The notes: generated by a model from the sequence alone, not told the origin. A stretch of DNA of 64,000 nt from Candidatus Schekmanbacteria bacterium (GCA_016188575.1 JACPHN010000092.1:1-64000), one strand, 5' to 3'. Positions 17,928-26,903 are shown, counted from the stretch's first letter. Numbers and translations: made by a program.

Positions 17928-19317
17928 TCCCGAGCTGCTTGCACTTCACCGACAGCGATTGGCGAGCGAGCCCGAGCAAACGTGCGGCGCCGGAGATCGT
18001 CCCCGTTCGGCGCAGCGCGTCGGCAATCACCTTGCGAGCAGCCTGCTCCATGTGACGGCGATAGCTCAGAATGAGCTCGTGCTCGTCCGCCGCTCCGTCG
18101 CCGTCACTCCGGAAGCCGAGATGCTGCTGGACCTGGTCGGCGCGGATTTCGCCACCGTCGACCATGATGGCGAGCCGCCGCACGGCGTTTCGTAGCTCTC
18201 TCACGTTCCCCGGCCAGTGGTGGCCGCGCAGCCGCGCCAGAGCGCACGGCGCCCATGACAAGGTCTTGCCGAGCAGCCCCGCCTCGGTCGAAAGAAAGCG
18301 CCACGCTATCGACTCGACATCGTCCGGAAGGTCGCGCAGCGGCGGCAAGCGGAGTGTCACGACATTCAGCCGGAAAAAGAGGTCCGCTCGAAATTCGCCG
18401 TTGTCTATCGCCCTGGTGAGATCGGCGTTGGTGGCAGCGAGGATGCGGATATCGTGAGCTCGCTCTACCTTGCCCCCGATCCGGCGGCTGCGCCCGTTCT
18501 CCAGAACGCGCAGCAACTTGGCCTGCAAGGACAGGGGGCAATTCCCAATCTCGTCGAGAAACAGGGTGCCGCCTTCGGCCAGCTCCAGCACTCCCGATCG
18601 GGAAGTGACGCCGGTGGCGACTCCAGCTTCGATTCCGAAGATTTCCGCCTCCAGCAGGCTGTCCGGAAACGCCGCGCAGTTCACTGCGACGAATGCTCGG
18701 GCGCTGCGTCTGGACGCATCGTGGATCGCGCGCGACAGGATTTCCTTGCCGCTGCCCGTCTCGCCGAGCAGCAGGACCGTGGCGTCCGTGGGCGCCACCT
18801 TGGCGGCTTCGCGCAACACCCTGGCCATCTGAGGCGTGCGGGTTTCGATGGGGCCGAAGGTGACGACGCCCTGCGGACGTCTCGCGGACGCTTCTTCGCG
18901 AGGTCGCCGGGCGGCGCGATCGGGGCTCGTCTGCAACGTCTCCGAAATCTTCGCGAACCACCCGATCATCTCGCCGGCATCGCCGGGACCGTCGCTGTGC
19001 TCTCTCCCGTGTGGCGGCGTCTCGCCTCCGATCATCAGCGTTGCCACAGTCCCGGTGCTTCCACGAAAGGTGATGACCCTCCCGTTGCGAATGCCCAGCG
19101 CTTCGCATTCGACACACGAGGGGTGGGAAACGGATGCCCGGGTGGATTCGCAGGGCGAGGCGCGCTCGCTGGTGAGCGCAAACGCTCCGCCGCGGAGATC
19201 CTGGGGCAACTGGTCACCTCCCCCCCGCAAGCGGGGGGGACAGAGGGGATGCGGCGCAGATACATCCTGGGTGCTGCTTTGGAAATCTCGAATCGGTCGC
19301 CTGGCAGGCTCGGACAT
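17908..19317 (-). CDS. Sigma-54-type AAA+ activator with divergent GAFTGA loop
   Basis: 469 aa. The N-terminal ~150 residues have no receiver domain; a short block at ~64-98 (CVECEALGIRNGRVITFRG) may be a small sensor. The AAA+ domain has Walker A GETGSGKE (~185-192), Walker B TLFLDEIG (~251-258) and sensor I LAATNADL. The L1 loop that normally reads GAFTGA and contacts sigma-54 is GVATGV (~232-237). A Fis-type HTH ends the protein (ISGAARLLGLARQSLSVKCKQLGI). Start 19317 follows GGAGAA at good spacing. Residues ~21-38 are encoded by a palindromic-repeat copy. It is likely the regulator of this cluster, but the loop change makes sigma-54 contact uncertain. Confidence 0.85.
   Translation of the reverse strand: MSEPARRPIRDFQSSTQDVSAPHPLCPPRLRGGGDQLPQDLRGGAFALTSERASPCESTRASVSHPSCVECEALGIRNGRVITFRGSTGTVATLMIGGETPPHGREHSDGPGDAGEMIGWFAKISETLQTSPDRAARRPREEASARRPQGVVTFGPIETRTPQMARVLREAAKVAPTDATVLLLGETGSGKEILSRAIHDASRRSARAFVAVNCAAFPDSLLEAEIFGIEAGVATGVTSRSGVLELAEGGTLFLDEIGNCPLSLQAKLLRVLENGRSRRIGGKVERAHDIRILAATNADLTRAIDNGEFRADLFFRLNVVTLRLPPLRDLPDDVESIAWRFLSTEAGLLGKTLSWAPCALARLRGHHWPGNVRELRNAVRRLAIMVDGGEIRADQVQQHLGFRSDGDGAADEHELILSYRRHMEQAARKVIADALRRTGTISGAARLLGLARQSLSVKCKQLGISVPST
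19204..19257. repeat. Palindromic repeat copy inside the activator gene
   Basis: CCCCCCGC (19221-19228), AA, GCGGGGGG (19231-19238) form a perfect stem extending at least one more pair. It is translated near the activator's N-terminus as APHPLCPPRLRGGGDQLP, a Pro/Gly/Arg-rich stretch unlike the rest of the protein. Confidence 0.65.
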
Positions 19318-19507
19318 ACTGTTTCTCCGCCGTTGGAGCTTCCCGGATTTCGCGAGACAGTTTACCGCGTTTGGGAGCACGCGCTCAGGATCATTGTGCG
19401 GATTTGCGCAAGGTGTCGCAAGATGCAAGCAGTTGATGCTATTCGGATGCAATTGCTTGCACTGTTTACAGAGGCGTTTACGCGTAATGACCGCGTGTGA
19501 TGCCTAT

Positions 19508-19548
19508 TCACCCCCCCTCCCTCGCAAGCGGGGGAAGGATCGGGGTGC
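19508..19548. repeat. Palindromic repeat copy between activator and kinase genes
   Basis: CCCCCCTCCCTCGC, AA, GCGGGGGAAGG has the same layout as the copy 290 bp away inside the activator gene. The 292-bp intergenic region 19318-19609 otherwise contains only the upstream region of the activator; I see no further gene there. Confidence 0.55.
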
Positions 19549-19609
19549 TGTCGTCCATGGTCTGAGCGCCACCTATTGCGCTCGCAGAACACTCGCATCG
19601 CGCAGCGCT

Positions 19610-21550
19610 TCAGTCCGCCCAGTCGAGCTCGACCTCGCGGTCGGCGCGCCCGAGACCGATCTCCAGCCGGCGCCCCCGATTCTCCCGAAATCGCCCGCGG
19701 ATCCGGCCTACGAAGGTGTGTTTCCGGTCAAGATCCGTGACCCTCACCACGAGCATCTGGTCTCCCGGAGGCACGGTGGCGGTGCCCTCGAACTTGACGC
19801 GGTAGACGCCCTTGCGGCCGAGCTTGAACAGCGGGCGGCCCACGACTTCTTTTTGCCAGATCGCAAGCTCGCCGGCGGCGATCTCTACGTGAGCGGCGCG
19901 AATCGGTAGCGAGCCTGCGATCAGGAGCCGCGCCGGCTTTGCTTCCGGAGCGGCCACGGCAGTCAGCGCGGCGTCGTCGAGCGGTTCGCTGCCGGCGGCC
20001 GGCGTGGGGGGCGGCGACAGCGCCGCCGGGGAGTTCGGCGCGGCGACGAGCGCGAAGGTCGGCGCGCTTGTCGGAGCCGGCGCGGTCGCGGTCGAGGCGG
20101 GCGGCGCCGCTGCGAATCCGGTCGACACCGAGGCCACGGCGGTCGCACCGGCCAGGGGTTCCGCGCGATCCGGCGCCTGGCGATACCGGCTCATCCAGAG
20201 CGCCCCACACACGAGCGCAATCGCGGCCCCAGTCCCCGCGAGGACGACGCGCCGCGGCCTCCGGCCTCGCCGAAGCGGAGTCGTGAGCACCACCGCAGGC
20301 GGCACCACCGCAGGCGGCACCGCCTCGTCTTCGGGAAGCTCGGGCACCACCAAACCCGTGGCGACGGAGCTACCCTCCTCCGGGAATGGGAGATCGGGGG
20401 GCGCCGGGATCAGCGCGAGGCCTGCGACCGCCGCCGGCGCCGCTGCGGAGACCCCGTGACCGCCACCTGCAGCGCGCTTGTTCTCCACAGGCGCTCCCTG
20501 GAAGTCGGCCGGGGAGGCGGCGTCGCCGAGGCCCTCTTGCGGCACGAGATCTTCTTCTGGAAGCTCGGGCACCAGGAAACCTGTGGACGCGGAGCCAATC
20601 TCGTCTGGCAATGGCAGCGCAGGAGGCGCCGGGGCGAGCTCGGTGCCCGCAGTCCCCGCCGGCGCCGGCGTCAGCGCCGCCGCCGCGAGCACCACACGGC
20701 TACCCGCCGCGCCATCGCTCTCCGCCAGCGCTTCCCGAAAGGCGGCCAGGAACGCGGCGGCGTTCTCGAACCTGTCTTGCGCCCGCTTCTCCATTGCCCT
20801 GCCGAGCACCGCGTCCAACCGCGCGGACAGCGCTGTTGGTTCCAGCTCCAGGTGATGCGGGAGCTCGTGCAGTGTCCGGTAGGCCATCGAGCTGTCCGTA
20901 GCTGCGGCGAAGGGCAAACGACCGGTGAGCATTTCGTAGATCATGACCGCAAGCGAAAAGAGGTCGCTGCGGCGATCCAGCGGACGGCCGAGGAGCTGCT
21001 CGGGCGACATGTACGGCGGCGATCCGACCGTGAACCCGGTGCGCGTGATCCGCTCGTCCTGCAGGTGTGCGACGCCGAAGTCGGTGATCTTCACGCGGCC
21101 GTCCGCGGTAAGGAAGATGTTGGCCGGTTTGAGGTCGCGATGAATGACGTCGCGATCGTGAGCATGATCGAGCGCCGCGCAGAGCTGCTCGAGGGTGGCC
21201 AGAATTGCCCCAAGGGGACAGGGGCCGCGGCGCTGTAGCACCTGGGCGAGATCTTCGCCTTCGAGAAGCTCCATGGCGAGATACGGCGTCTGATCTTCCT
21301 GGCCGAAGTCGTGAACGACGACGATGCCGGGATGGCTCAGCAGGCCAGCGGCGCGCGCTTCGCGGCGAAACCGCGCGAGCGCCTCGGCGATCTCCTCGGC
21401 GTCGGAGTCCGCGAACAGCCGCACGGCCTTGATGGCGACGTGCCGCCCGATCAGCGGGTCCCACGCGCGGTAGACGACGCCCATGCCGCCACGTGCCAGT
21501 GTCCCGCGCACTTCGTAGCGACCGAAACACCGAGGCGTCGTGGTCTGCAC
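19610..21550 (-). CDS. Transmembrane Ser/Thr protein kinase
   Basis: 646 aa. The kinase domain (~10-275) is complete: glycine loop GTLARGGMGVVY, VAIK lysine, HRDLKPANIFL catalytic loop, DFG, and SPPYMSPEQLLG. A Pro-rich linker holds an internal duplication: LPLPDEIGSASTGFLVPELPEE and LPFPEEGSSVATGLVVPELPED. After a TM helix (~437-455) comes a Ser/Pro/Ala-rich stretch and a C-terminal beta domain (ARLLIAGSLPIRAAHVEI ... KHTFVGRIRGRF). No ATG lies near the domain start; GTG 21550, 7-8 nt after GAGGG, was chosen. Likely partners are the FHA protein, the activator and the secreted proteins of this cluster (inference). Confidence 0.85.
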   Translation of the reverse strand: MQTTTPRCFGRYEVRGTLARGGMGVVYRAWDPLIGRHVAIKAVRLFADSDAEEIAEALARFRREARAAGLLSHPGIVVVHDFGQEDQTPYLAMELLEGEDLAQVLQRRGPCPLGAILATLEQLCAALDHAHDRDVIHRDLKPANIFLTADGRVKITDFGVAHLQDERITRTGFTVGSPPYMSPEQLLGRPLDRRSDLFSLAVMIYEMLTGRLPFAAATDSSMAYRTLHELPHHLELEPTALSARLDAVLGRAMEKRAQDRFENAAAFLAAFREALAESDGAAGSRVVLAAAALTPAPAGTAGTELAPAPPALPLPDEIGSASTGFLVPELPEEDLVPQEGLGDAASPADFQGAPVENKRAAGGGHGVSAAAPAAVAGLALIPAPPDLPFPEEGSSVATGLVVPELPEDEAVPPAVVPPAVVLTTPLRRGRRPRRVVLAGTGAAIALVCGALWMSRYRQAPDRAEPLAGATAVASVSTGFAAAPPASTATAPAPTSAPTFALVAAPNSPAALSPPPTPAAGSEPLDDAALTAVAAPEAKPARLLIAGSLPIRAAHVEIAAGELAIWQKEVVGRPLFKLGRKGVYRVKFEGTATVPPGDQMLVVRVTDLDRKHTFVGRIRGRFRENRGRRLEIGLGRADREVELDWAD

Positions 21551-21666
21551 CGTTCTGCCCTCGCGCCGATGAAGGAAACACTCGCCGGCCAGCCTATCGC
21601 GTCCGGCGCAGCCGGTCAAGAGCGCGGGCGCCATCTTGCGCCATCCGGCGACGAAACCGGCGCCGC

Positions 21667-23868
21667 CTACTCCTCGAGACAGCTCAGCTCGCCATCTGCC
21701 GTCCAGACATAGAGACACCCGCGACCGGGAGCGACACTGGCGATCGACGCCACCTCCGTGCGCTCGTCCCTCCAAAGCTCGTCGCCGTCGGGCCGAATGG
21801 CGCGCAGCACCGGGTCGCTGAGCACGATGACGTCGGCGGAGCAGAGCCAGACACGCGCGGCGAAGCGGGCGATCTCGGCGGCGACGCCCGTCTCCCGGAC
21901 GACGCGATAGAGCCCCCGCCCGGCCGCACCTCCCGATCCCGCGGCGAGACAAAGCGCATAGTCGGGGGCCAGAGCGATCGGCTCCGGTGCCATGCCGGCA
22001 TCCGGCGCCGCTTGTTCCGCGCCCACGGGCCCCGCCCACGATTGGGTCGCCATCGCCGCCCTCTTGTCGCCGTCGAGGTCAAAGAGCCACAGATCTGGAA
22101 AGGAGACGGCGACGACGCCGTAGGGATCCAGAAGCGCTCGCGCCGCGCCGGCACCCGGCGAGACGGGAGCAGTCCAGAGTAGCGATCCGGTCTCGGCGTC
22201 GAGGATTTCCAGGCCGGCGCTGGTGGGGAGCGCGACGCGTTTTCCGGAACGTTCGATCAGCGGTACGTCGGCGCCGTGGCGCGGCGCGAGCTCCTTTTGC
22301 CAGAGCTCGCGTGAAGGCGCCCCCGTGCGGCCCATGATGTATGCAGTGAGCACTACGGCAAGCTCGTCTCGATCGATCTCCGCGATGAGGATCTTGTCGC
22401 CGCCGCAGCGCAGAAACCGCACCCAGCTCGGTGCGCTCCGAGGTTCCTGTGCGAGGGGCCTCTTCAGCATCTCGGTGCCGCTGTTGAGGCTCGTGGCGTG
22501 CAACGTATCGCCGGCAATGGCGAGAATCGTCCACCGCGAAATGGCCAGTGAAGACACGGTATCCTCGTATTCGTGGCGCCGCAGGATCGCGCCCGACGCC
22601 GGGTCGAGGACGACCCATGAACGCTCCGAGCAGGCGATGGGCCGCCCCGAGGAAGCCACGTGCAGCGCTCCCGGAGCAGTTTCGAGGCGCAGTCGCCAGC
22701 GGCAGCGCGGCGACTGCCGCGGCAGCGCTCCCGCAAAGTATCGGCTGCCGCCGCCGTCGCCGGCATGCCGCTCCCCGGCCCACAGCAGCACCTCGGCCGC
22801 GAGCGCGGGCGTCGGCGCCGGCTCGCCTTGCGGCCTGCTGTCGGCGCCCTCGGCGCCACGCGGCGCCTCCGACTCCGCGGCGCTTTCCGCGCGGCGTGTC
22901 GCTGATTCCGCCGCGGGGGCCTCGGCGCCCGCCTGGGCGATCTTCGCGGAGAGCACGGCCCACTTCAGGCCCCGGCGAATCTCGGCCGCATCGGTCTCCC
23001 GCGCCCGCCGCAGCCGGTACTTGCCGGTCTCTCCCTCGCGCAGCACGAGCCGCAGCGCCGCTCTGGGAAATATCGCCTTGTCGGACGCGTAGCAGGTGAG
23101 GTCGGGACCCGAAAACGCTCGGGAGGCTCCCGCCGGTCCCCCGTCGGGCAGCCCCAGGCTGTTCTTTGCGGGTGCGGTCATCAGGCCGAGGTCGCTCAGG
23201 GAGCGAAGGATGACCTTCTCAGGCAATGGAAAATCGTCGCGGGTCAGGTTCCACTCGCGCCCAAAACGCGCCAGTTGGGTCAGACCGCTGGGCGAAGCCG
23301 CGCTCCGGTAGGGGCCAAAGGAGCTCAGAAACACGACGTCGCCGCTGGAGCGCGCCGCGCCGTCGCCGCTGTCCTCGGGATGCGAAAGCTCGACGCGCTT
23401 GAGCTCCAAGCTCGTGAGATCCAGGCTGTCGCCCCAGGGGTAGCGAGAACCATGCGGCCCCCGCGCGGCGATTTCCCACTCGTAATAGTATGGGATCGAG
23501 ATCCCCAGGAAATCACAGATCGACGCGGCGAGAAACGGCTCCATTTCGATGACGTACTCATCGTCCAGCCGATCGGATAACATGTCGTCGGAAATGATAC
23601 TGCCGACGTCGAACATGCTCTGGAGCTCCGACCAGACGTCGAGGGTCAGCAGCGTCGTCGAAATGTAGTAGTCCGGTGTCTCGACATCCGCCTCGTCGAC
23701 GGCATTCAGGTGCTGATAGTCGACGTCCTTGGGAATGACGGCAATGGGGCAGGTGCCTGACCAACCAATGTGATAGATCCCGCCGGGGATATGCGCGAAC
23801 GAGATTCCCGCCTTTTCCAGGGCGGCAAGTTTCGCCTTCAAGCTCATTCCGCTCGTACTCACTATCAT
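21667..23868 (-). CDS. Fusion of formylglycine-generating-enzyme-like domain and PQQ-type propeller
   Basis: 733 aa. Residues ~18-290 resemble the FGE-sulfatase/SUMF1 fold (IPGGIYHIGW, DYYISTTLLTLDVW, YEWEIAARGPHGSRYPWGD at ~129-147), a fold used by formylglycine-generating enzymes, EgtB and many kinase-associated domains. An Ala/Glu-rich linker (~310-365) leads into a beta-propeller of PQQ-like repeats (WVVLDPASGAILRRHE, GLEILDAETGSLLWTAPV, CLYVWTADGELSCLEE). No signal peptide or TM helix is seen, so it is probably cytoplasmic. It lies 116 bp upstream of the kinase gene, same strand. The N-terminal copper-site cysteines of true FGE are not evident, so a binding role is more likely. Confidence 0.7.
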   Translation of the reverse strand: MIVSTSGMSLKAKLAALEKAGISFAHIPGGIYHIGWSGTCPIAVIPKDVDYQHLNAVDEADVETPDYYISTTLLTLDVWSELQSMFDVGSIISDDMLSDRLDDEYVIEMEPFLAASICDFLGISIPYYYEWEIAARGPHGSRYPWGDSLDLTSLELKRVELSHPEDSGDGAARSSGDVVFLSSFGPYRSAASPSGLTQLARFGREWNLTRDDFPLPEKVILRSLSDLGLMTAPAKNSLGLPDGGPAGASRAFSGPDLTCYASDKAIFPRAALRLVLREGETGKYRLRRARETDAAEIRRGLKWAVLSAKIAQAGAEAPAAESATRRAESAAESEAPRGAEGADSRPQGEPAPTPALAAEVLLWAGERHAGDGGGSRYFAGALPRQSPRCRWRLRLETAPGALHVASSGRPIACSERSWVVLDPASGAILRRHEYEDTVSSLAISRWTILAIAGDTLHATSLNSGTEMLKRPLAQEPRSAPSWVRFLRCGGDKILIAEIDRDELAVVLTAYIMGRTGAPSRELWQKELAPRHGADVPLIERSGKRVALPTSAGLEILDAETGSLLWTAPVSPGAGAARALLDPYGVVAVSFPDLWLFDLDGDKRAAMATQSWAGPVGAEQAAPDAGMAPEPIALAPDYALCLAAGSGGAAGRGLYRVVRETGVAAEIARFAARVWLCSADVIVLSDPVLRAIRPDGDELWRDERTEVASIASVAPGRGCLYVWTADGELSCLEE

Positions 23869-23938
23869 GGCGCTCGCCGGTTGACGCGAGGGCCGTTGGG
23901 AACTGTACCGCCAGGAGTCCGGCGGCGACCATCGGTGC

Positions 23939-25033
23939 TCAAGGACCGCGGAGGGCCTCCTTGAGGCGACCCGCGTAGGCGCTGGAGGCTACGAGAATCT
24001 TGTCGCCCGACCGCACGACGACCAGGTCGCGCAGACCCATGAGCACCAGGTGAGGGCCTGGGGTGTCTGCCGTTTGCGGGGACGACTCGAAAATGACCGT
24101 GTCGGCGACGTCGAGCATCCGCGCGGCCCGGGCGCTACCAACCGCGACGTTCCCCGCGCCATCGGTAGCCAGAGCGCGTTTCAGCGCGGCCCAGTTGCCG
24201 ATGTCGTCCCATGAGAACTGAGCAGGGATGCAATACGTTCCCGGCGCATGCTCCATGATGCCGAAATCGATCGAAATCTTCTCCATGGCGGGGTAGGCGG
24301 CGTCAAGCGCGGTGGGAAGTCGCGGCGTGTCGAGCGCCTCGAGGAGGCTCGGAAAGGTGGCGGCGATGCCCGGAAGAAAGCGGCCGAACAGGCTTCGGAG
24401 GCGCTGCACCTGCCAGATGAAGATGCCTGAATTCCACAGACATCCTTGCTCGAGATAGCCGGCCGCAGCCTGCGCATCGGGCTTCTCGAGAAACCGGTCG
24501 ACGGCCAGGATGGTTTCACCGAGAAACTGCTCCCTCGCTGCCCGCGGTAGCAGATAACCGTAGCCGGTATCGGCGCGGTCCGGCTGGATGCCGAACGTTA
24601 CGGAAGTCGCGCGTTCGCAGGCGAGCGCCGCCCCGCGCTCGAAATCGCGCCAAAACGCCGAGACATCAGGGATGAAGTGATCCGCTGCGACGAGCGCAAC
24701 GGCGGCATCGGGTCCACCGCGTTTTTCGGCGAGCGCGCAGGCCAGGGCAAGCGCGGCGGCGGTGTCGCGGCCGTGGGGTTCGATCAGCAGGTTCGCGGCG
24801 GGAAGTGACGGTAGCTGCGCCCGGGTGATCTGAGCGTGGCTGGCGCCAACAACGACCAGGACTTGTTCCGCCGCAAGGACGTGTCGCAGGCGATCGAATG
24901 TCTGCTGGATGAGGGTCCGGCCATCGGCGAAGATATCCATGAACGGCTTGGGCCGCTCGTCGGTGGAGACGGGCCAGAAGCGCTCGCCCTTGCCACCGGC
25001 CAGGATCGCGGCGTAGAGCTTGGGGGCGTTCAC
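23939..25033 (-). CDS. manC: Mannose-1-phosphate guanylyltransferase
   Basis: 364 aa. Makes GDP-mannose from mannose-1-phosphate and GTP, for glycans. The nucleotidyltransferase signature AAILAGGKGERFWPVS is at ~8-23; HGRDTAAALALA, DRFLEKPDAQ and WNSGIFIWQ are the conserved substrate-binding blocks, and a WDDIGNW block ends the catalytic region. The length matches single-domain forms; the C-terminal isomerase part of bifunctional ManC/AlgA is missing and is supplied by the separate cupin gene upstream, which overlaps its start by 4 bp. Confidence 0.92.
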   Translation of the reverse strand: MNAPKLYAAILAGGKGERFWPVSTDERPKPFMDIFADGRTLIQQTFDRLRHVLAAEQVLVVVGASHAQITRAQLPSLPAANLLIEPHGRDTAAALALACALAEKRGGPDAAVALVAADHFIPDVSAFWRDFERGAALACERATSVTFGIQPDRADTGYGYLLPRAAREQFLGETILAVDRFLEKPDAQAAAGYLEQGCLWNSGIFIWQVQRLRSLFGRFLPGIAATFPSLLEALDTPRLPTALDAAYPAMEKISIDFGIMEHAPGTYCIPAQFSWDDIGNWAALKRALATDGAGNVAVGSARAARMLDVADTVIFESSPQTADTPGPHLVLMGLRDLVVVRSGDKILVASSAYAGRLKEALRGP

Positions 25034-25395
25034 GCCGGCGCTCCGTGGCGGCGGTAGTCGTCTTCGTAGCGGATAATGTCGGTCTCCTCGAAAGACTCGC
25101 CGATCTGCACTTCCATGATGACCACCGGCTCGGCGCCGTGGTTGGCGACGCGATGTCGCATACCGGCGGGGACGAACACGCTTTCGCCGTATCCAAGCTC
25201 ACACGTCTGGCCATCGAGGTGAATGGTCGGCCGCCCGGACACCACGACCCAGTGCTCGCTGCGGTGCCGGTGAGACTGCAGGCTGAGGCGCTGACCCGGT
25301 TGCACGCAAAGGCGTTTCACCTTGTAACAGGGCTCATCCAGGAGCACCTCGAAGGTGCCCCATGGTCGGGTTTCAAAAGCGAAGCGCGGCGTCAT
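25030..25395 (-). CDS. Cupin, mannose-6-phosphate isomerase type II-like
   Basis: 121 aa, equal in length to the isomerase domain of bifunctional GDP-mannose enzymes. Family blocks are [39 protein letters not shown] (metal-binding H-x-H and E) and [16 protein letters not shown]. Expected reaction: fructose-6-phosphate to mannose-6-phosphate. The two domains are encoded separately here, coupled by ATGA with the guanylyltransferase gene. The frame opens 25 codons further upstream, but a good sigma-70 promoter lies in that stretch, so ATG 25395 was chosen. Confidence 0.85.
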   Translation of the reverse strand: MTPRFAFETRPWGTFEVLLDEPCYKVKRLCVQPGQRLSLQSHRHRSEHWVVVSGRPTIHLDGQTCELGYGESVFVPAGMRHRVANHGAEPVVIMEVQIGESFEETDIIRYEDDYRRHGAPA

Positions 25396-25441
25396 GGCGG
25401 CAGATTGCTCGTGAGGATTCGCGGCGAAAAACGACTGCACT

Positions 25442-25470
25442 ATGCTACTCCCATGGTGTTGTCTTGACAA
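25442..25470 (-). promoter_or_regulatory. Sigma-70-type promoter for the cupin-manC operon
   Basis: Minus strand: -35 TTGTCA (25465-25470), 17-bp spacer, -10 TAGCAT (25442-25447). The predicted transcript starts about 40 nt before ATG 25395. The 155-bp divergent gap to the NUDIX gene holds no other gene. Confidence 0.5.
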
Positions 25471-25550
25471 GGTGGGGACGCCGGCAGTACGTCTGCGATA
25501 CCACTGTCACTCATCGACTTCCCCGCGCCCATCGGCGCTGGTGCGTGCGG

Positions 25551-25970
25551 ATGACCGCATCGCGGATTTATAGAAACCCGGTACCTACCGTCGACATCAT
25601 CGTCCGCCTTCCGGACGAACGCGTCGTGCTCATCAGGCGTCGCAATCCGCCCCACGGTTGGGCGCTGCCCGGCGGCTTCGTCGACTACGGAGAAAGCCTC
25701 GAACAGGCGGCCGTGCGCGAGGCGCGGGAAGAAACATCGCTGGACGTGCGGCTTGTGGGTCAGCTCCATACCTACTCAGATCCGCAGCGAGATCCGCGGC
25801 AGCACACGATCTCTACCGTATTTGTGGCGGTGGCGGAGGGCGAACCGGTGGCTCGGGACGATGCGGGCGAAGTCGGCGTCTTCTCTGCAGGCGAGCTTCC
25901 CAGGCCGCTGTGCTTCGATCACGAGCGCATTCTTCAGGACTACTTCAGCGGCCGTCATGCCGTCGATTGA
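25551..25970 (+). CDS. NUDIX hydrolase
   Basis: 139 aa. The Nudix box is complete: [20 protein letters not shown] fits G-x5-E-x7-REUxEExGU apart from Thr-Ser in place of the final Gly. It hydrolyses a nucleoside diphosphate linked to another group; LPGGF and the C-terminal [10 protein letters not shown] resemble the ADP-ribose pyrophosphatase/MutT group, but the substrate cannot be fixed. It heads a plus-strand operon, 9 bp before yicC. Confidence 0.85.
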   Translation: MTASRIYRNPVPTVDIIVRLPDERVVLIRRRNPPHGWALPGGFVDYGESLEQAAVREAREETSLDVRLVGQLHTYSDPQRDPRQHTISTVFVAVAEGEPVARDDAGEVGVFSAGELPRPLCFDHERILQDYFSGRHAVD

Positions 25971-25979
25971 GAGGGTTTC

Positions 25980-26903
25980 ATGCCGGCACCGCGCAGCATG
26001 ACCGGGTTTGGCGCCGCGGCGCGGGAAAATGACCGCTGCCGCGTCAGCGTGGAAATCAAGACGATCAACCATCGCTACCTCGATACCGCGTGGCGCTTGC
26101 CAAAGCAATGGCCGGACCTCGAAGCGGTGGTTCGGGCCGAAATCGAGGCACGGATGCAGCGCGGGCGTATCGAAGTCTCCGTGGCGGCGGACGCCGTCGG
26201 TAGCCCGGGCGTGGTCGTTACCGTAAACGAACCGCTCGCCCGCCAGTTTGCCGCGGCGATCAAGCACCTTTCGGATGGGCTCGGCCTGCGGCAAGATTTC
26301 TCCGTTGAGGCGCTGCTGCGCTACCCCGACATCCTCGCCGTGACTGCCGTGGAAGCGCCGGCGGAGACAGCCGGCGTGGTGCGAGAGCTGGTCCGCGCGG
26401 CGACGGCGGAAGCCGCCGAGCAGACCGTGGCAATGAGGCGTCAGGAGGGCGAGCGGCTCGCGGAGGACCTGCGCGGCCGCCTCGCTCGCATCCGGCAACT
26501 CGTCGTGCAGGCCGAGGGCCACGCGGGAGAGGTAGTCCAGAAATACGCGGAACGTCTGCGCAAACGCCTCGGGCGCCTTCTCGATGCCGTGGGCACCACC
26601 GCGGAGGCGCTGGGTGAAGAGGCCTCCGGACGCCTGGAAATGGAAGTCGCCGTGATCGCTGACCGCTGCGACATCACCGAGGAGCTCACGCGCGCGCGCG
26701 CGCACCTGGACACGCTCGGAGAGCTTCTCGACGTTCCGGAGGGGACCGCCGTCGGCCGCCGGATGGACTTTCTTTGCCAGGAGCTGCACCGCGAGCTGAC
26801 GACCATGTCCAACAAGGGCGGCAGCACCGAGATTTCCGCGGTCGGCGTTGAAGCGCGAGCGGAGCTCGAAAAGATCCGGGAGCAGATTCAAAACCTGGAG
26901 TGA
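25980..26903 (+). CDS. yicC: YicC family endoribonuclease
   Basis: 308 codons with stop, the usual family size. The N-terminal signature SMTGFGAAARE (6-16), NHRYLDTAWRLP, and the C-terminal block MDFLCQELHRELTTMSNKGGS are those of the YicC/YloC family, described as endoribonucleases in E. coli and B. subtilis. The start follows GAGAGGG. It is placed before gmk as in many proteobacteria. The short remA-like gene often found between yicC and gmk is absent. Confidence 0.92.
   Translation: MPAPRSMTGFGAAARENDRCRVSVEIKTINHRYLDTAWRLPKQWPDLEAVVRAEIEARMQRGRIEVSVAADAVGSPGVVVTVNEPLARQFAAAIKHLSDGLGLRQDFSVEALLRYPDILAVTAVEAPAETAGVVRELVRAATAEAAEQTVAMRRQEGERLAEDLRGRLARIRQLVVQAEGHAGEVVQKYAERLRKRLGRLLDAVGTTAEALGEEASGRLEMEVAVIADRCDITEELTRARAHLDTLGELLDVPEGTAVGRRMDFLCQELHRELTTMSNKGGSTEISAVGVEARAELEKIREQIQNLE

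Noticed and set aside
19318-19460. Sigma-54 (-24/-12) promoter upstream of the activator
   Set aside because: A GTGCA...TGCAT stretch was considered, but the GG/GC spacing does not fit.
25396-25470. Longer N-terminus for the cupin protein
   Set aside because: The added codons overlap a well-formed promoter and do not resemble the family.
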